The translations under genes were made by a program, and so were the position numbers. Below are positions 6,954 to 15,967 of a stretch of DNA of 45,166 nt, piece after piece (within the stretch, counting starts at the first letter, position 1; each line of letters opens with the position of its first letter). This stretch comes from Bacteroidota bacterium (GTDB lineage: Bacteria > Bacteroidota > Bacteroidia > Bacteroidales > JABHKC01). Location: positions 1 to 45,166 of the forward strand of contig JABHKC010000148.1 of the NCBI GenBank assembly GCA_018692315.1, written 5' to 3'. Below the pieces are notes generated by a model that saw only the letters and a list, made by a program, of their open reading frames with translations, was not told where the DNA came from and searched no databases.

Positions 6954-9900
6954 ATGTATTTTATAATGGAATTAACTCACAAATATTTAGAAAAAATAGG
7001 ATTTTCAGTAGATACTGAGAGTACTAATTTTGGTGAGATATTCCTTAATATAATCACAATAAACGATGAAATAAACAATAATATTTTAATCCCATTCATA
7101 TTTTATAAAAATGAAGATGCCTTATTTAAGTTTTATCTTAATGAATGGAATAAAAATGAAATTAATTATTTTATAGCAGTCGGTTCAGACAGGTCATATA
7201 TTATTAATGCCAAAGAAAAAACTAAAAGCGAAGACATCTTAAAGAGTAGTTTGATAATTGATAATTTTGATTACGGAACTGATACTATCGACTACAATGA
7301 TATTAAATTAGAAACATTACCTTATACAAAAGAAAATATCGACAATTCATATTTTTTCGATTATGTTCTAAAAAAACAAAAAGAAGTAAAAAATGAAGTT
7401 GATACATACCTATTAAACAACTTAGTAGCTTTAAAAGAGGAGTTGTCAAAGTTTGATACCGACAATGAAAACATAAACGGTTTAATTTTAAAAAGTCTTT
7501 TTGTAAAATATCTTGAAGACAGAAAAATACTTGCCAAAACATCTATTGCAAAAGTTTTAGAAGAAGGTAATCCGTCTGCATTAACTGAATTGTTTTCTAA
7601 AATTGCAGTAATAAATGGAGATATTCTAAAAAAGGATTTAAGGGTTACCGAAAAACACATAAATGAACTTAAGATTTTCTACACTCACGACTATAAAGAA
7701 TATAAAAAAGGGCAACAAAATTTATTCTACCCTTATAAATTTAATAAAATTCCTATACAACTAATAAGTAATGTATATGAGGAGTTTTTGGGAAGAACGA
7801 ATAAAGAAGAAAAAAAATCAAAAGGTATTTTTTATACAAAAACCTTTGTGATTGATTTTATGCTTTCGCATACTATATATCCTAAAATTGAAAAACAATC
7901 TCACTCAACTATACTTGACCCTGCGTGTGGGTCAGGTGCTTTTTTAGTTCAAGCATTTAATAGAATATTAAAATCGCAGCTCGAAAAAAATCTTTCAATA
8001 GACGAGAAAGCAGAAATTCTTCAAAAACAAATTTTTGGAATTGATACAGATGTAAATGCTTTGCAAATTACTGCATTTAGTTTATATCTTACTCTGTTGG
8101 ACGGAATAAGCAAAAACGAAATTCAAGAACAACTCAAAAAACGAAATCCTATTTTACCTTCATTAATAGGATACAACTTATTGCAAAGAAACACCATTGT
8201 AGATGATATTAAATTTGAAATTAAAATCAATTCAAATATTTATTCATTCACGAAATTTGATTGTATTGTTGCTAATCCACCATGGTCACAATTAGATAAA
8301 AAGGAAAACATTGTTAGGAATGAAATAGATAAATTAGATATTTATAGAAATGTTTATAATTATCAAACATCTCAAGCTTTTTTATTAAAAATTGATAAGT
8401 TATGCCATACGAATACAGATATTGCAATTATTGTAAATAATTCAAATTTTTTAAACGAGAAATCCAAAGAATTTAGAATTGAAATTCTTGAAAAATATCG
8501 ACTAAAATATTTTTATGAACTTTCCGAGATTGCAGATATTATTTTTAAAGGAACAAAACATCCAAGTGCTGTTTTAATACTTGATAAAAAAGATATAAAA
8601 ACTCATGCGATAAAATATATAAGCCCAAGATTATCAAAGTTTAGCAAAATATTAAATATTATATCTTTTTCATCAAAAGACATAAGAGAAGTTAAACAAG
8701 AAAATTTAAAACAGGAAGATATTTTATGGAAAATTTTTGTGAATGGAAACTGGAAAGATTATCAATTAATAAGTAAAATTATTTTAAATAATAGTTTTTC
8801 AAAGGAGATAAGATGTCAAAGAGGATTTGAGGCCTTGCAGGAAAATAAAATGGTGCAAATAAAGAGCCCAATTAAGCATTCAATTTATAATACCAATGAT
8901 AAGACGAACTATTTTATTATTGACAAATTAAATAGTTTTATTTGGAATAGAAAGTTAAGGCGTTTACCATTACCAAAAATATTTAGTGATAGTTACTTCA
9001 AAAAACATATTCTTGATAAATTGAAATCTGATAATGATAAGAAATTAATACAGAAATATTATAAAAAAACTAATGAAGAGTACATCTCAACTATAATTAG
9101 AGATTATAAAACAAAACTTGAAATAGATTATATTTTATCTAGAATTAATCAATCATTATTTAGTGGTAAAAGAATAATTATTGAAAGACAACCCTCAAGC
9201 CTTAATAAAATCAAAGCAATATATGCTGAAACCAAAGTGCTTAGCAAAGATAATACGTTGATATTAAAGGTGGAGGAGTTTAATAATTATAACATATTGT
9301 TAGCTATTTTAAATTCTTCTCTTACAGGATATTTTTTCACAAATGTATCTTCACAATTTTCAAAAGGAGGAAGAAGCTCATTAAGTGTAACAGATATTTC
9401 AAAATTTCCTTTCCCGAAAGTTGATATAAACAATTCGATTGTTAAGAAAATACAAAATAAGGTTGTTCTTATTAAAGAATATAAAGGTCTTAATAGAAAT
9501 ACGATTGAAATTGAAAAACAATTAGACGAGCTTATCTTTGACTTATATGGGTTACTAGAATTTGAAAAAGAAATAATTAGAGAGTTTTATCAAATAAATG
9601 TTGAACGAAAGAATAATGTCGTAGAGACACAAGACATACAAAATTATGTTGAAGCATTCCGAGATACTTATCAGTTAATGATTAAAAAGAATTTACGATT
9701 AAATGCTTCATACATTATTTCAACAAATATTGGTACAATTGTAGAGTTTAGTATTGTAGATAAAGAGGATTTCATTAGCGAAATAAAATACGGTAATTTT
9801 ACTCAAAGGCAAGTTTTAAATCTTGTAAAAGAGCTTCAAATACAAAAAGAATTATTAAACGGTAGTATTAATGAAGAAAAGGTGAAAATTTATGAGGAAA

Positions 9901-10007
9901 ATATTTTTTATATAATTAAAAGTAATCAGTTTAAAGATTGGACAAAGCGTCAGGCAATGGAAGATGCAAATGAAGAGGTAAAAGAAATGCTAAAAAAGTT
10001 GTTATAG
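6954..10007 (+). CDS. Eco57I-like N6-adenine DNA methyltransferase (type IIG/PglX-like)
   Basis: This 1017-aa protein has the gamma-class amino-methyltransferase order: a helical segment 'LKSLFVKYLEDRKIL' near 180-193, motif X GIFYTK (291-296), the AdoMet-binding motif I DPACGSGAF (322-330), an acidic FGIDTD (361-366), and the catalytic motif IV NPPW (441-444). A long C-terminal half (about 590-880) including 'FPFPKVD' looks like a target-recognition domain. The residues after that are helical and charged. The size and order match type IIG restriction-methylation enzymes and BREX PglX-like methylases. I cannot see a convincing PD-(D/E)XK site in the N-terminal 280 residues; the nuclease signature is instead in the next gene, 2 bp away. 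Expected role: adenine methylation of a specific site for self/non-self marking. Start at 6954 or 6966 (MELTHK). It is visibly more AT-rich than the dcw genes, consistent with horizontal acquisition. Confidence 0.85.
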   Translation: MYFIMELTHKYLEKIGFSVDTESTNFGEIFLNIITINDEINNNILIPFIFYKNEDALFKFYLNEWNKNEINYFIAVGSDRSYIINAKEKTKSEDILKSSLIIDNFDYGTDTIDYNDIKLETLPYTKENIDNSYFFDYVLKKQKEVKNEVDTYLLNNLVALKEELSKFDTDNENINGLILKSLFVKYLEDRKILAKTSIAKVLEEGNPSALTELFSKIAVINGDILKKDLRVTEKHINELKIFYTHDYKEYKKGQQNLFYPYKFNKIPIQLISNVYEEFLGRTNKEEKKSKGIFYTKTFVIDFMLSHTIYPKIEKQSHSTILDPACGSGAFLVQAFNRILKSQLEKNLSIDEKAEILQKQIFGIDTDVNALQITAFSLYLTLLDGISKNEIQEQLKKRNPILPSLIGYNLLQRNTIVDDIKFEIKINSNIYSFTKFDCIVANPPWSQLDKKENIVRNEIDKLDIYRNVYNYQTSQAFLLKIDKLCHTNTDIAIIVNNSNFLNEKSKEFRIEILEKYRLKYFYELSEIADIIFKGTKHPSAVLILDKKDIKTHAIKYISPRLSKFSKILNIISFSSKDIREVKQENLKQEDILWKIFVNGNWKDYQLISKIILNNSFSKEIRCQRGFEALQENKMVQIKSPIKHSIYNTNDKTNYFIIDKLNSFIWNRKLRRLPLPKIFSDSYFKKHILDKLKSDNDKKLIQKYYKKTNEEYISTIIRDYKTKLEIDYILSRINQSLFSGKRIIIERQPSSLNKIKAIYAETKVLSKDNTLILKVEEFNNYNILLAILNSSLTGYFFTNVSSQFSKGGRSSLSVTDISKFPFPKVDINNSIVKKIQNKVVLIKEYKGLNRNTIEIEKQLDELIFDLYGLLEFEKEIIREFYQINVERKNNVVETQDIQNYVEAFRDTYQLMIKKNLRLNASYIISTNIGTIVEFSIVDKEDFISEIKYGNFTQRQVLNLVKELQIQKELLNGSINEEKVKIYEENIFYIIKSNQFKDWTKRQAMEDANEEVKEMLKKLL

Positions 10008-10009
10008 TT

Positions 10010-10636
10010 ATGGAGATGCCGACTGAATTTTATGATTTTATTGCTCAATATAAGGATAAGGAAGATTTTATAGAAAATTTGTTTATAAAAGCATTGATTG
10101 ATAGTTATTCAAGAGTAAAAAATATTGAAAATATACACAATATAAGTGAAAATAAAATTCGTAATAAATTTCAATATGATTTAACACATTCAAATAAATT
10201 AACAAAACAAATAATTGAAAAAGGGTTTATAACGTTCACGGCTGAAAATCAAATTATCAATTATGAAAGAGAAGTAAAACGAACAGATATACAATTTATC
10301 ATAACAGGCTTGTTAACATATGTTGTTGAATGCAAGAAGCTAAAAGGAATAAGCAAAGCTCAATATATTGACAGCGGAATTAATCGTTTTGTTGAAAACA
10401 TATACATTAGTAAAAATGAGGAATATGCAGGGATGTGTAGTTTTATTGTTAGTGAAGATGTAAAGCATATTATTTCGGGTACAAAAGACAGAGTTAAGGT
10501 ATATAATTTTGTATCATTAAACGACAATTTAATTTGTGATTTTGAAAATTCTTTTAGTTCCACTCATAATAGAGTAGATGATAATAATATTCAAATTCAT
10601 CATTTATTTTTTGGTATGAATAATAAAAGTACATAA
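10010..10636 (+). CDS. Putative PD-(D/E)XK nuclease subunit paired with the methyltransferase
   Basis: The 208-aa product starts 2 bp after the methyltransferase stop and is almost certainly co-translated with it. It contains a PD-(D/E)XK-like core: Asp93 in RTDIQFII, then a hydrophobic strand leading to E107-C-K109 (VVECKKLKG). A possible upstream acidic residue is Glu79, and a helix with Q118 (KAQYIDSGINRF) follows. This spacing (D, about 13 residues, ExK at the end of a beta strand, then a helix) is what restriction endonucleases show. The family is not one I can name. Inference: it supplies cleavage for a two-gene restriction-modification unit. Alternatives are a nicking or specificity accessory. 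No signal peptide or membrane segment is present. Confidence 0.6.
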   Translation: MEMPTEFYDFIAQYKDKEDFIENLFIKALIDSYSRVKNIENIHNISENKIRNKFQYDLTHSNKLTKQIIEKGFITFTAENQIINYEREVKRTDIQFIITGLLTYVVECKKLKGISKAQYIDSGINRFVENIYISKNEEYAGMCSFIVSEDVKHIISGTKDRVKVYNFVSLNDNLICDFENSFSSTHNRVDDNNIQIHHLFFGMNNKST

Positions 10637-10638
10637 TC

Positions 10639-10694
10639 GAGTAGGCGGCTGATGGTCAAATAACCGCCAGTACAACTCTCACTCCAGCTCACTC
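10639..10694. repeat. Imperfect inverted repeat after the nuclease gene
   Basis: Shortly after the stop codon, CGAGT (10639-10643) and ACTCG (10690-10694) form the outer arms of an imperfect inverted repeat. An inner hairpin GGCGG/CCGCC lies at about 10644-10667. It is GC-richer than its surroundings. It could be a terminator-like structure (without a clear U-tract) or the boundary of the inserted module. The remainder of the gap to 10831 shows nothing recognisable and no clear terminator for the oncoming dcw operon. Confidence 0.35.
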
Positions 10695-10831
10695 GAATAT
10701 ATTGTCCGTGCTTTTAACAAGCAATAGTTAATTCCGTATCAAAACCAGATAATCCACAATCAATTATTTTACAACAATCCGCCATCAATTTTGTTCAAAA
10801 AATTCAAGATTAAAATTGAAAAACCGAAAGT

Positions 10832-12223
10832 CTAATCAACATTATCATCAAGATAAGAATTCCTATTTAAGCCAATTTCCGGATCATCAGAGATTGAAAA
10901 TCGTGAGATTTCTGAATCTGCCGATTGATTAAAATTTTCAATGTCAATATTTTTTCTTTTATATGCCGGAATATTTTCCATTAATTCTATATCGACATTT
11001 GATTGCTGATTCTGGTTTGCATAAGATGTATAATTCTCAGCTGATGTATTCATTTGATTTGCAGCAGGATATTTAGACTTTTTACTATTTGTACTATTTC
11101 CATTAGATGTATAATTATCATCTTTCGTATCAAATTCATATGATCTGGATCTATTTGTATCATCAGAAATTTTCCTGTTCTCAACTTTCCCGCTAAGTGA
11201 AACAACTGTTTTTATTCTTTCCTTTTTAACATAAATTTCCGGAATTACATCGGCAGAGAAGCCCGTTGCAATTATGGTGATATTAATCTTGTCGCCAAGG
11301 CTTTGGTCAATTCCATTTCCCCAAATCAAATTTGCATGAGAGCCTGCCGAATTTTGAACATGTTCGGTAATATCCCCAATTTCATCCATAGTAACTTCAG
11401 CATTTCCGGAAGTTATATTTAGCAGAATATTTTTAGCACCGGTAATATCATTATTATTCAAAAGTGGAGAATTTAAGGCTTCTTTAATTGCCCGCAGAGC
11501 TCTACCCTCGCCTTCCGACATTGCTGAACCCATAATAGCCACACCACTGGTTTTCATCACAGTTTTTACATCAGCAAAATCTACATTTATATATCCATGA
11601 ACAGTTATTATTTCGGCAATTCCTTTTGCAGCAATAGTTAGAACATTGTCGGCTTTAGAAAATGCATCAGAGATTTTCAAATTTCCATGAATCTCGCGAA
11701 GTTTTTCATTATTGATTACTAAAAGTGAATCAACATGATCTTTAATTTTATTGATACCATCGATTGCCTGATCGATACGTCTTTTTCCTTCAAACCTGAA
11801 AGGAATTGTAACAATTCCAACTGTCAGAATATCAAGCTCTTTTGCTGTTTCAGCAATTACCGGAGCAGCCCCGGTACCAGTTCCTCCACCCATACCGGCA
11901 GTGATGAAAGCCATTTTTGTATTGTTTTTTAAAATGGTTTCAATAGCTTTAATATTTTCCTGAGCCGATTTTTTTCCCTGTTCAGGAATATTTCCTGCAC
12001 CTCGCCCATCTGTAAGATTTTCGCCTATCTGAATTTTAGTAGGAACCGGACTTTCCAGCAAAGCTTGAGAATCGGTATTTACTACTACAAAACTTACATC
12101 TTTTATTCCTTGCCTATACATATAATTCACCGCATTGCTACCACCTCCACCAACACCAATAACTTTTATTATAGAATCGTTGTCGATGTTTGGAATTTCA
12201 AGATTTAATACATTTTCTTCCAT
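10832..12223 (-). CDS. ftsZ: Cell division GTPase FtsZ (canonical copy)
   Basis: The 463-aa tubulin-like GTPase has the nucleotide-binding [10 protein letters not shown] segment (23-32), the tubulin signature GGGTGTG (112-118), and the T7 synergy loop NVDFADV (213-219) that completes the active site of the neighbouring subunit. After the core (to about 322) comes a variable linker, then '[13 protein letters not shown]' (418-430) and the terminal segment [10 protein letters not shown]. This tail pattern is the usual conserved C-terminus of Bacteroidota FtsZ that docks on FtsA and other partners. It polymerises into the Z ring at midcell. It is the last gene of the dcw operon, 73 bp downstream of a second ftsZ. 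The tandem copy makes this locus unusual; this copy is the more likely essential FtsZ. Confidence 0.95.
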   Translation of the reverse strand: MEENVLNLEIPNIDNDSIIKVIGVGGGGSNAVNYMYRQGIKDVSFVVVNTDSQALLESPVPTKIQIGENLTDGRGAGNIPEQGKKSAQENIKAIETILKNNTKMAFITAGMGGGTGTGAAPVIAETAKELDILTVGIVTIPFRFEGKRRIDQAIDGINKIKDHVDSLLVINNEKLREIHGNLKISDAFSKADNVLTIAAKGIAEIITVHGYINVDFADVKTVMKTSGVAIMGSAMSEGEGRALRAIKEALNSPLLNNNDITGAKNILLNITSGNAEVTMDEIGDITEHVQNSAGSHANLIWGNGIDQSLGDKINITIIATGFSADVIPEIYVKKERIKTVVSLSGKVENRKISDDTNRSRSYEFDTKDDNYTSNGNSTNSKKSKYPAANQMNTSAENYTSYANQNQQSNVDIELMENIPAYKRKNIDIENFNQSADSEISRFSISDDPEIGLNRNSYLDDNVD

Positions 12224-12296
12224 TGGTTATTGTGTTTTGAAATTTGCTTTTAAAATAAATTTTTCAATCAGGAACATTCTATTGTATTATAATTTG

Positions 12297-13757
12297 TTAA
12301 CTTTTTTCCTTAATACTATTTTCTTCTGTAGAATCTCCAACGAGTGTATCCGAAGCGAATGTTAGATTTAATTCTTTCTGAAATTCTACGATTGTTCTTC
12401 CTATTTTTTTTATAAAACCGTTTTTCTTCTTTTCCTTCTTTTCTTTTATAACTTTTTTCCTTTGTTTTAGCCGTTCAGGTTCTACCGGCATTTGAGGGAA
12501 AGCGCGAAGTTGATCGGTATTATCTGTTGTCTTTTTGTTTCTCTTTACATATTTCTTGATAGACTTATCGTTAGAATTATTTAATGTTGAATTTTCTGTA
12601 TTCAGGTTTGTAATCTTTTCCTTTTCAATGTTTTGATTCTGAAAGCTGAGTTTTTCTGTCTCTTCAATTCTCGGAACAACTCGAATAGGTTTTACCCTCT
12701 TGTTTTCAATTGTATTTAAATCAGATTTAAGTGTTACAATTTCTTTTTTCTCAATTCTATTTTTTCTATCAAGTGTTTTGTTTATTAGTTCCGATTGAAA
12801 ACCTGTTGCAATAATTGTTACACTAAGATTGTTTTCTAATTTTGTATCTGTGCAGTTTCCCCAGATAATTTGAACATTTTGTCCAACTTGCCCTTGCACA
12901 AAATCAGTTATCTGCGAAAGTTCCTCTATGCTACATTCTTCTGTGCCTGAAGCCACATTCAGCAAAATATTCTTTGCTCCTCTAATATTCGTGCTGTTTA
13001 ACAAGGGTGAATGCAAACTGTTTTTGATTGCATCAATTGCCCGATTTTCGCCCGAGGCAATTCCTGTTCCCATAATTGCATCTCCACTAGCATTCATAAC
13101 CGTTCTTACATCAGCAAAATCTACATTTACATAACCGTGAACAGTAATAATTTCAGCGATTCCTTTCACAGCTGAGGTTAAAACATCGTCAGCCTTCGAA
13201 AATGCGTCTGTCATTTTCAAATTTCCATAAAGGAAACGAAGCTTTTCATTATCTATAACAAGGAGCGAATCTACGTATTTTCGCATCTCTTCAATTCCTT
13301 CCAAAGCTTGATTGAACCGAACTTCACCTTCAAATCTGAATGGTACGGTTACAACCCCAATTGTTAATATATTTAAGTCTTTCGCAATTTTTGAAATTAC
13401 CGGAGCAGCACCCGTCCCTGTTCCACCGCCCATTCCGGCAGTTACAAAAATCATTTTTGTATCTTCAAGTTCTTTTTCAATCTCGTGAGAACTTTCGATG
13501 GCTGACTCTTTTCCTTTTTTTGGAATATTTCCTGCCCCTTTTCCTTCGGTTAGGCTAGGTCCCAATTGTATTTTCTTTCGGATTGGGCTTTCTTCCAATG
13601 CCTGCCAGTCTGTATTGCAAATCATATAATCAACATCGTTAATTCCATATTTAAACATATGATTAACGGCATTGCCTCCACCTCCACCAACTGCACAAAC
13701 CTTTATAATCGACTGTTTTTTTGTGGGAAAATCAAAGTCTAATAGTTCATTGTCCAT
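12297..13757 (-). CDS. ftsZ: Second FtsZ paralogue with divergent C-terminal tail
   Basis: This 486-aa protein is clearly FtsZ: GGGTGTG at 110-116, the intact T7 loop NVDFADV at 211-217, and the same core up to about 321. A Trp replaces the usual Ser in NTDWQAL (51). GTPase residues appear intact, so it should polymerise. The tail is different. It lacks the family C-terminal peptide seen in the neighbouring copy. Instead it has a long linker, a Lys/Arg-rich block (about 429-446) and then an amphipathic helix with hydrophobic residues at 448, 449, 452, 456, 459 and 463 (GFIKKIGRTIVEFQKEL), followed by an acidic end. Such a basic-plus-amphipathic tail could bind membrane directly, as FtsA's C-terminal helix does. 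It sits between ftsA and the canonical ftsZ. Role inferred: accessory or modulating Z-ring subunit. Confidence 0.93.
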   Translation of the reverse strand: MDNELLDFDFPTKKQSIIKVCAVGGGGGNAVNHMFKYGINDVDYMICNTDWQALEESPIRKKIQLGPSLTEGKGAGNIPKKGKESAIESSHEIEKELEDTKMIFVTAGMGGGTGTGAAPVISKIAKDLNILTIGVVTVPFRFEGEVRFNQALEGIEEMRKYVDSLLVIDNEKLRFLYGNLKMTDAFSKADDVLTSAVKGIAEIITVHGYVNVDFADVRTVMNASGDAIMGTGIASGENRAIDAIKNSLHSPLLNSTNIRGAKNILLNVASGTEECSIEELSQITDFVQGQVGQNVQIIWGNCTDTKLENNLSVTIIATGFQSELINKTLDRKNRIEKKEIVTLKSDLNTIENKRVKPIRVVPRIEETEKLSFQNQNIEKEKITNLNTENSTLNNSNDKSIKKYVKRNKKTTDNTDQLRAFPQMPVEPERLKQRKKVIKEKKEKKKNGFIKKIGRTIVEFQKELNLTFASDTLVGDSTEENSIKEKS

Positions 13758-13794
13758 AATTGAATATTTTAAGGTTTATAAATCTGACTTATTT

Positions 13795-15102
13795 TTATTG
13801 CATGTTTTTATCAGTAAGCAAGTTTTTGAAAAATCCCAAAACTCCGCCATTGTCAACATTTTTACCATCCGGCTCAACATCATTATCACTGTTTTGAATT
13901 GCAGGTTTAGTTTGATCTTTTGCTTTTTTTATCGCTTGGAGTGAATCCTCATAATCGCTTGCCTCGATGAGAATCCCAAGTGCTGTAGAAAATTCGGGTT
14001 TCTGCAATTCGATATCCAAGTTTTCAAATTTATCTTCAAATGGAATACCAATTCTTACTTCCATTCCTGTTTTAAAAGCCAATAATTCGTCAAGGTTTCT
14101 TAATAAAGCTCCGCCACCAGTAACAACAATTCCTGCACCAATTATATCGAAATATTTTGATTTCTCAATTTCGAATGCAACTTGTTCGGCAATTTCTTCA
14201 ATTCGGGCTTGAATGATATATGCTAAACTTTTGAATGAAATTTCTTTAGGTTTTCTTCCATTTATTCCTGCAATAGATACTACTTTATCTTCAGGAGCAC
14301 CGTCTCCAATTGCCGAACCAAACTGAATTTTAAGCAATTCTGCATCTCTCAACAAAATTTGGCAACCTTCTTTAATATCTCGAGTAACAACATTGCCACC
14401 AAAAGGAATGACTGCAATATGACGAACAATATTATCGTAAAATATAGCTACATCAGTAACACCTGCTCCTATATCTACAAGAACAACTCCGGCTTCTATT
14501 TCGTCCGGAGACAATACAGAAGCTGCCGAAGCAACCGGATTTAGAAATACCTGATTATATTTCAAATTTATTCGATTCAGGCTCTTTTCAATTCCAATTT
14601 TCGAGATTTGCTTATTTGTAATTATTTTGAAATCAGCTTCAAGCCTGTTTGCAGTAATACCTATTGGATTTGATTCTTCAGGATCGCCATCAATAATGTA
14701 TGCTTGTGGAATTATTTCTAAAATTTCTTCGTCCAATCCTATTGAAATCTTATTCATTTCATCAATCAATAATCGAACATCATCGGCAGAAATCTCATTA
14801 TTTTTGTTTTCGATATATCGCGAACCTTTGTTGAAAATCGTTTTTATCTGATGGCTTGTTACACCTACAAAAATATTATTTAATTCATAATCGTAGTTTT
14901 TTGTTGCCATTTCGATAGCTTCCTCAATAGAATTAACCGTTTCTTCAACATTTTTCACTACACCTTTTTTTATTCCTTTTGATGTAGAAGTTCCTATTCC
15001 GAGAATCTCAATTTGTCCCGATTCTTTAATCTGTGCAATCAACACAACAGTTTTTGTTGTCCCAATGTCGATTGCAGTTATATGTTTCATTTCCATAAGC
15101 AT
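13795..15102 (-). CDS. ftsA: Cell division protein FtsA
   Basis: This actin-fold ATPase of 435 aa carries DIGTTKT (12-18), the phosphate-1 loop of the actin/Hsp70 superfamily, and a second phosphate-binding segment in 'VVLVDIGAGVTDVAIF'. The C-terminus GVLGFFKNLLTDKNM is an amphipathic helix of the sort that anchors FtsA to the inner membrane, so FtsA would tether FtsZ filaments. It may start at the first, third or fifth codon (M-L-M-E-M); the fifth (MKHITAIDIG) is closest to family practice. It lies 37 bp upstream of the divergent ftsZ copy and 37 bp after ftsQ. Confidence 0.94.
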   Translation of the reverse strand: MLMEMKHITAIDIGTTKTVVLIAQIKESGQIEILGIGTSTSKGIKKGVVKNVEETVNSIEEAIEMATKNYDYELNNIFVGVTSHQIKTIFNKGSRYIENKNNEISADDVRLLIDEMNKISIGLDEEILEIIPQAYIIDGDPEESNPIGITANRLEADFKIITNKQISKIGIEKSLNRINLKYNQVFLNPVASAASVLSPDEIEAGVVLVDIGAGVTDVAIFYDNIVRHIAVIPFGGNVVTRDIKEGCQILLRDAELLKIQFGSAIGDGAPEDKVVSIAGINGRKPKEISFKSLAYIIQARIEEIAEQVAFEIEKSKYFDIIGAGIVVTGGGALLRNLDELLAFKTGMEVRIGIPFEDKFENLDIELQKPEFSTALGILIEASDYEDSLQAIKKAKDQTKPAIQNSDNDVEPDGKNVDNGGVLGFFKNLLTDKNMQ

Positions 15103-15139
15103 ATGTTTTATATAGTATAACCTTTCTTTTGTTTATTAA

Positions 15140-15967
15140 TTACTGATATTTTAGTTTTTTAGTGCAAACTATTTGATTTTCAAATTTTAAATTAATTGTT
15201 TTATACTTTCCCCAACCTTCCACTTTTAAGGCTTTGTTGTAAAAGTTCATCAAATTTTTGAATTTGATTTCTATATTTGTAATATCGCCCAATAAAACCT
15301 TATGTGCTCCAACTCTCGGAATTAAGATAAAATCTTTGTTTTCATCAATTTCAATATGTTCTATCTGCGATTTCCAAAATTTGTTTGAACTTATAAAGTT
15401 TGACAATTCAATAATTTTCTTAATTATTCCCAAATCTTTTTCATCAGAATTTGCATTTTTGCTCTCTTCATATTTTATAATATCACTTTTTGTAATATGG
15501 CCTGTTGCAACCAAAACATGAGCGGTATAATTTGTTGAAGTAGGCATAATATCTTCATTTTCATCGATATAAATATCTATTTTAGGTTGATTTATAATAC
15601 GTAGAATTGGCTTTCTTTGTACAATTTCAATCATTAGATTTCCTCTAAAAGTAAAATAAACTTCTGCATTTTCGATAGATGGATGATTTTCAATAGTAGT
15701 TTCAATTTGAGCAGTGTTTATGCTATCAATATCTTGTTTTTTTAGATTTATTTTACTTTTTTCTAATATTTCAATTATTTCAGATTCACTTACAAATTTG
15801 TTTAATGAAGTATCTATCTCAATTTGTATATTTTCATAGCTGATATTTTTCCTTTTGAAAGAAACAAAACTAATGCTTGTAATTAAAAAAACAAGAAATA
15901 CCGACCATAATACAATGGGACCTAAACGATTAGTTTTTTTTATATTTTGATTTTTAGGGGTTTTCAT
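15140..15967 (-). CDS. ftsQ: Cell division protein FtsQ
   Basis: The 275-aa bitopic membrane protein has a basic N-terminus, one transmembrane helix at about 17-37, and a periplasmic region beginning with a POTRA-like beta domain (about 42-115, including 'IENHPSIENAEVYFTF' and 'NLMIEIVQRKPILRI'). This is followed by the FtsQ beta domain. FtsQ recruits FtsB/DivIC-FtsL and regulates septal peptidoglycan synthesis. Its ATG overlaps the murC stop codon by 4 nt (ATGA), indicating translational coupling. Sequence identity in this family is low; position between murC and ftsA supports the call. Confidence 0.88.
   Translation of the reverse strand: MKTPKNQNIKKTNRLGPIVLWSVFLVFLITSISFVSFKRKNISYENIQIEIDTSLNKFVSESEIIEILEKSKINLKKQDIDSINTAQIETTIENHPSIENAEVYFTFRGNLMIEIVQRKPILRIINQPKIDIYIDENEDIMPTSTNYTAHVLVATGHITKSDIIKYEESKNANSDEKDLGIIKKIIELSNFISSNKFWKSQIEHIEIDENKDFILIPRVGAHKVLLGDITNIEIKFKNLMNFYNKALKVEGWGKYKTINLKFENQIVCTKKLKYQ

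Noticed and set aside
10639..10694. Inverted repeat considered as an integron attC site
   Set aside because: No paired GTTRRRY and RYYYAAC core sites flank it and no integrase gene is present in the window.
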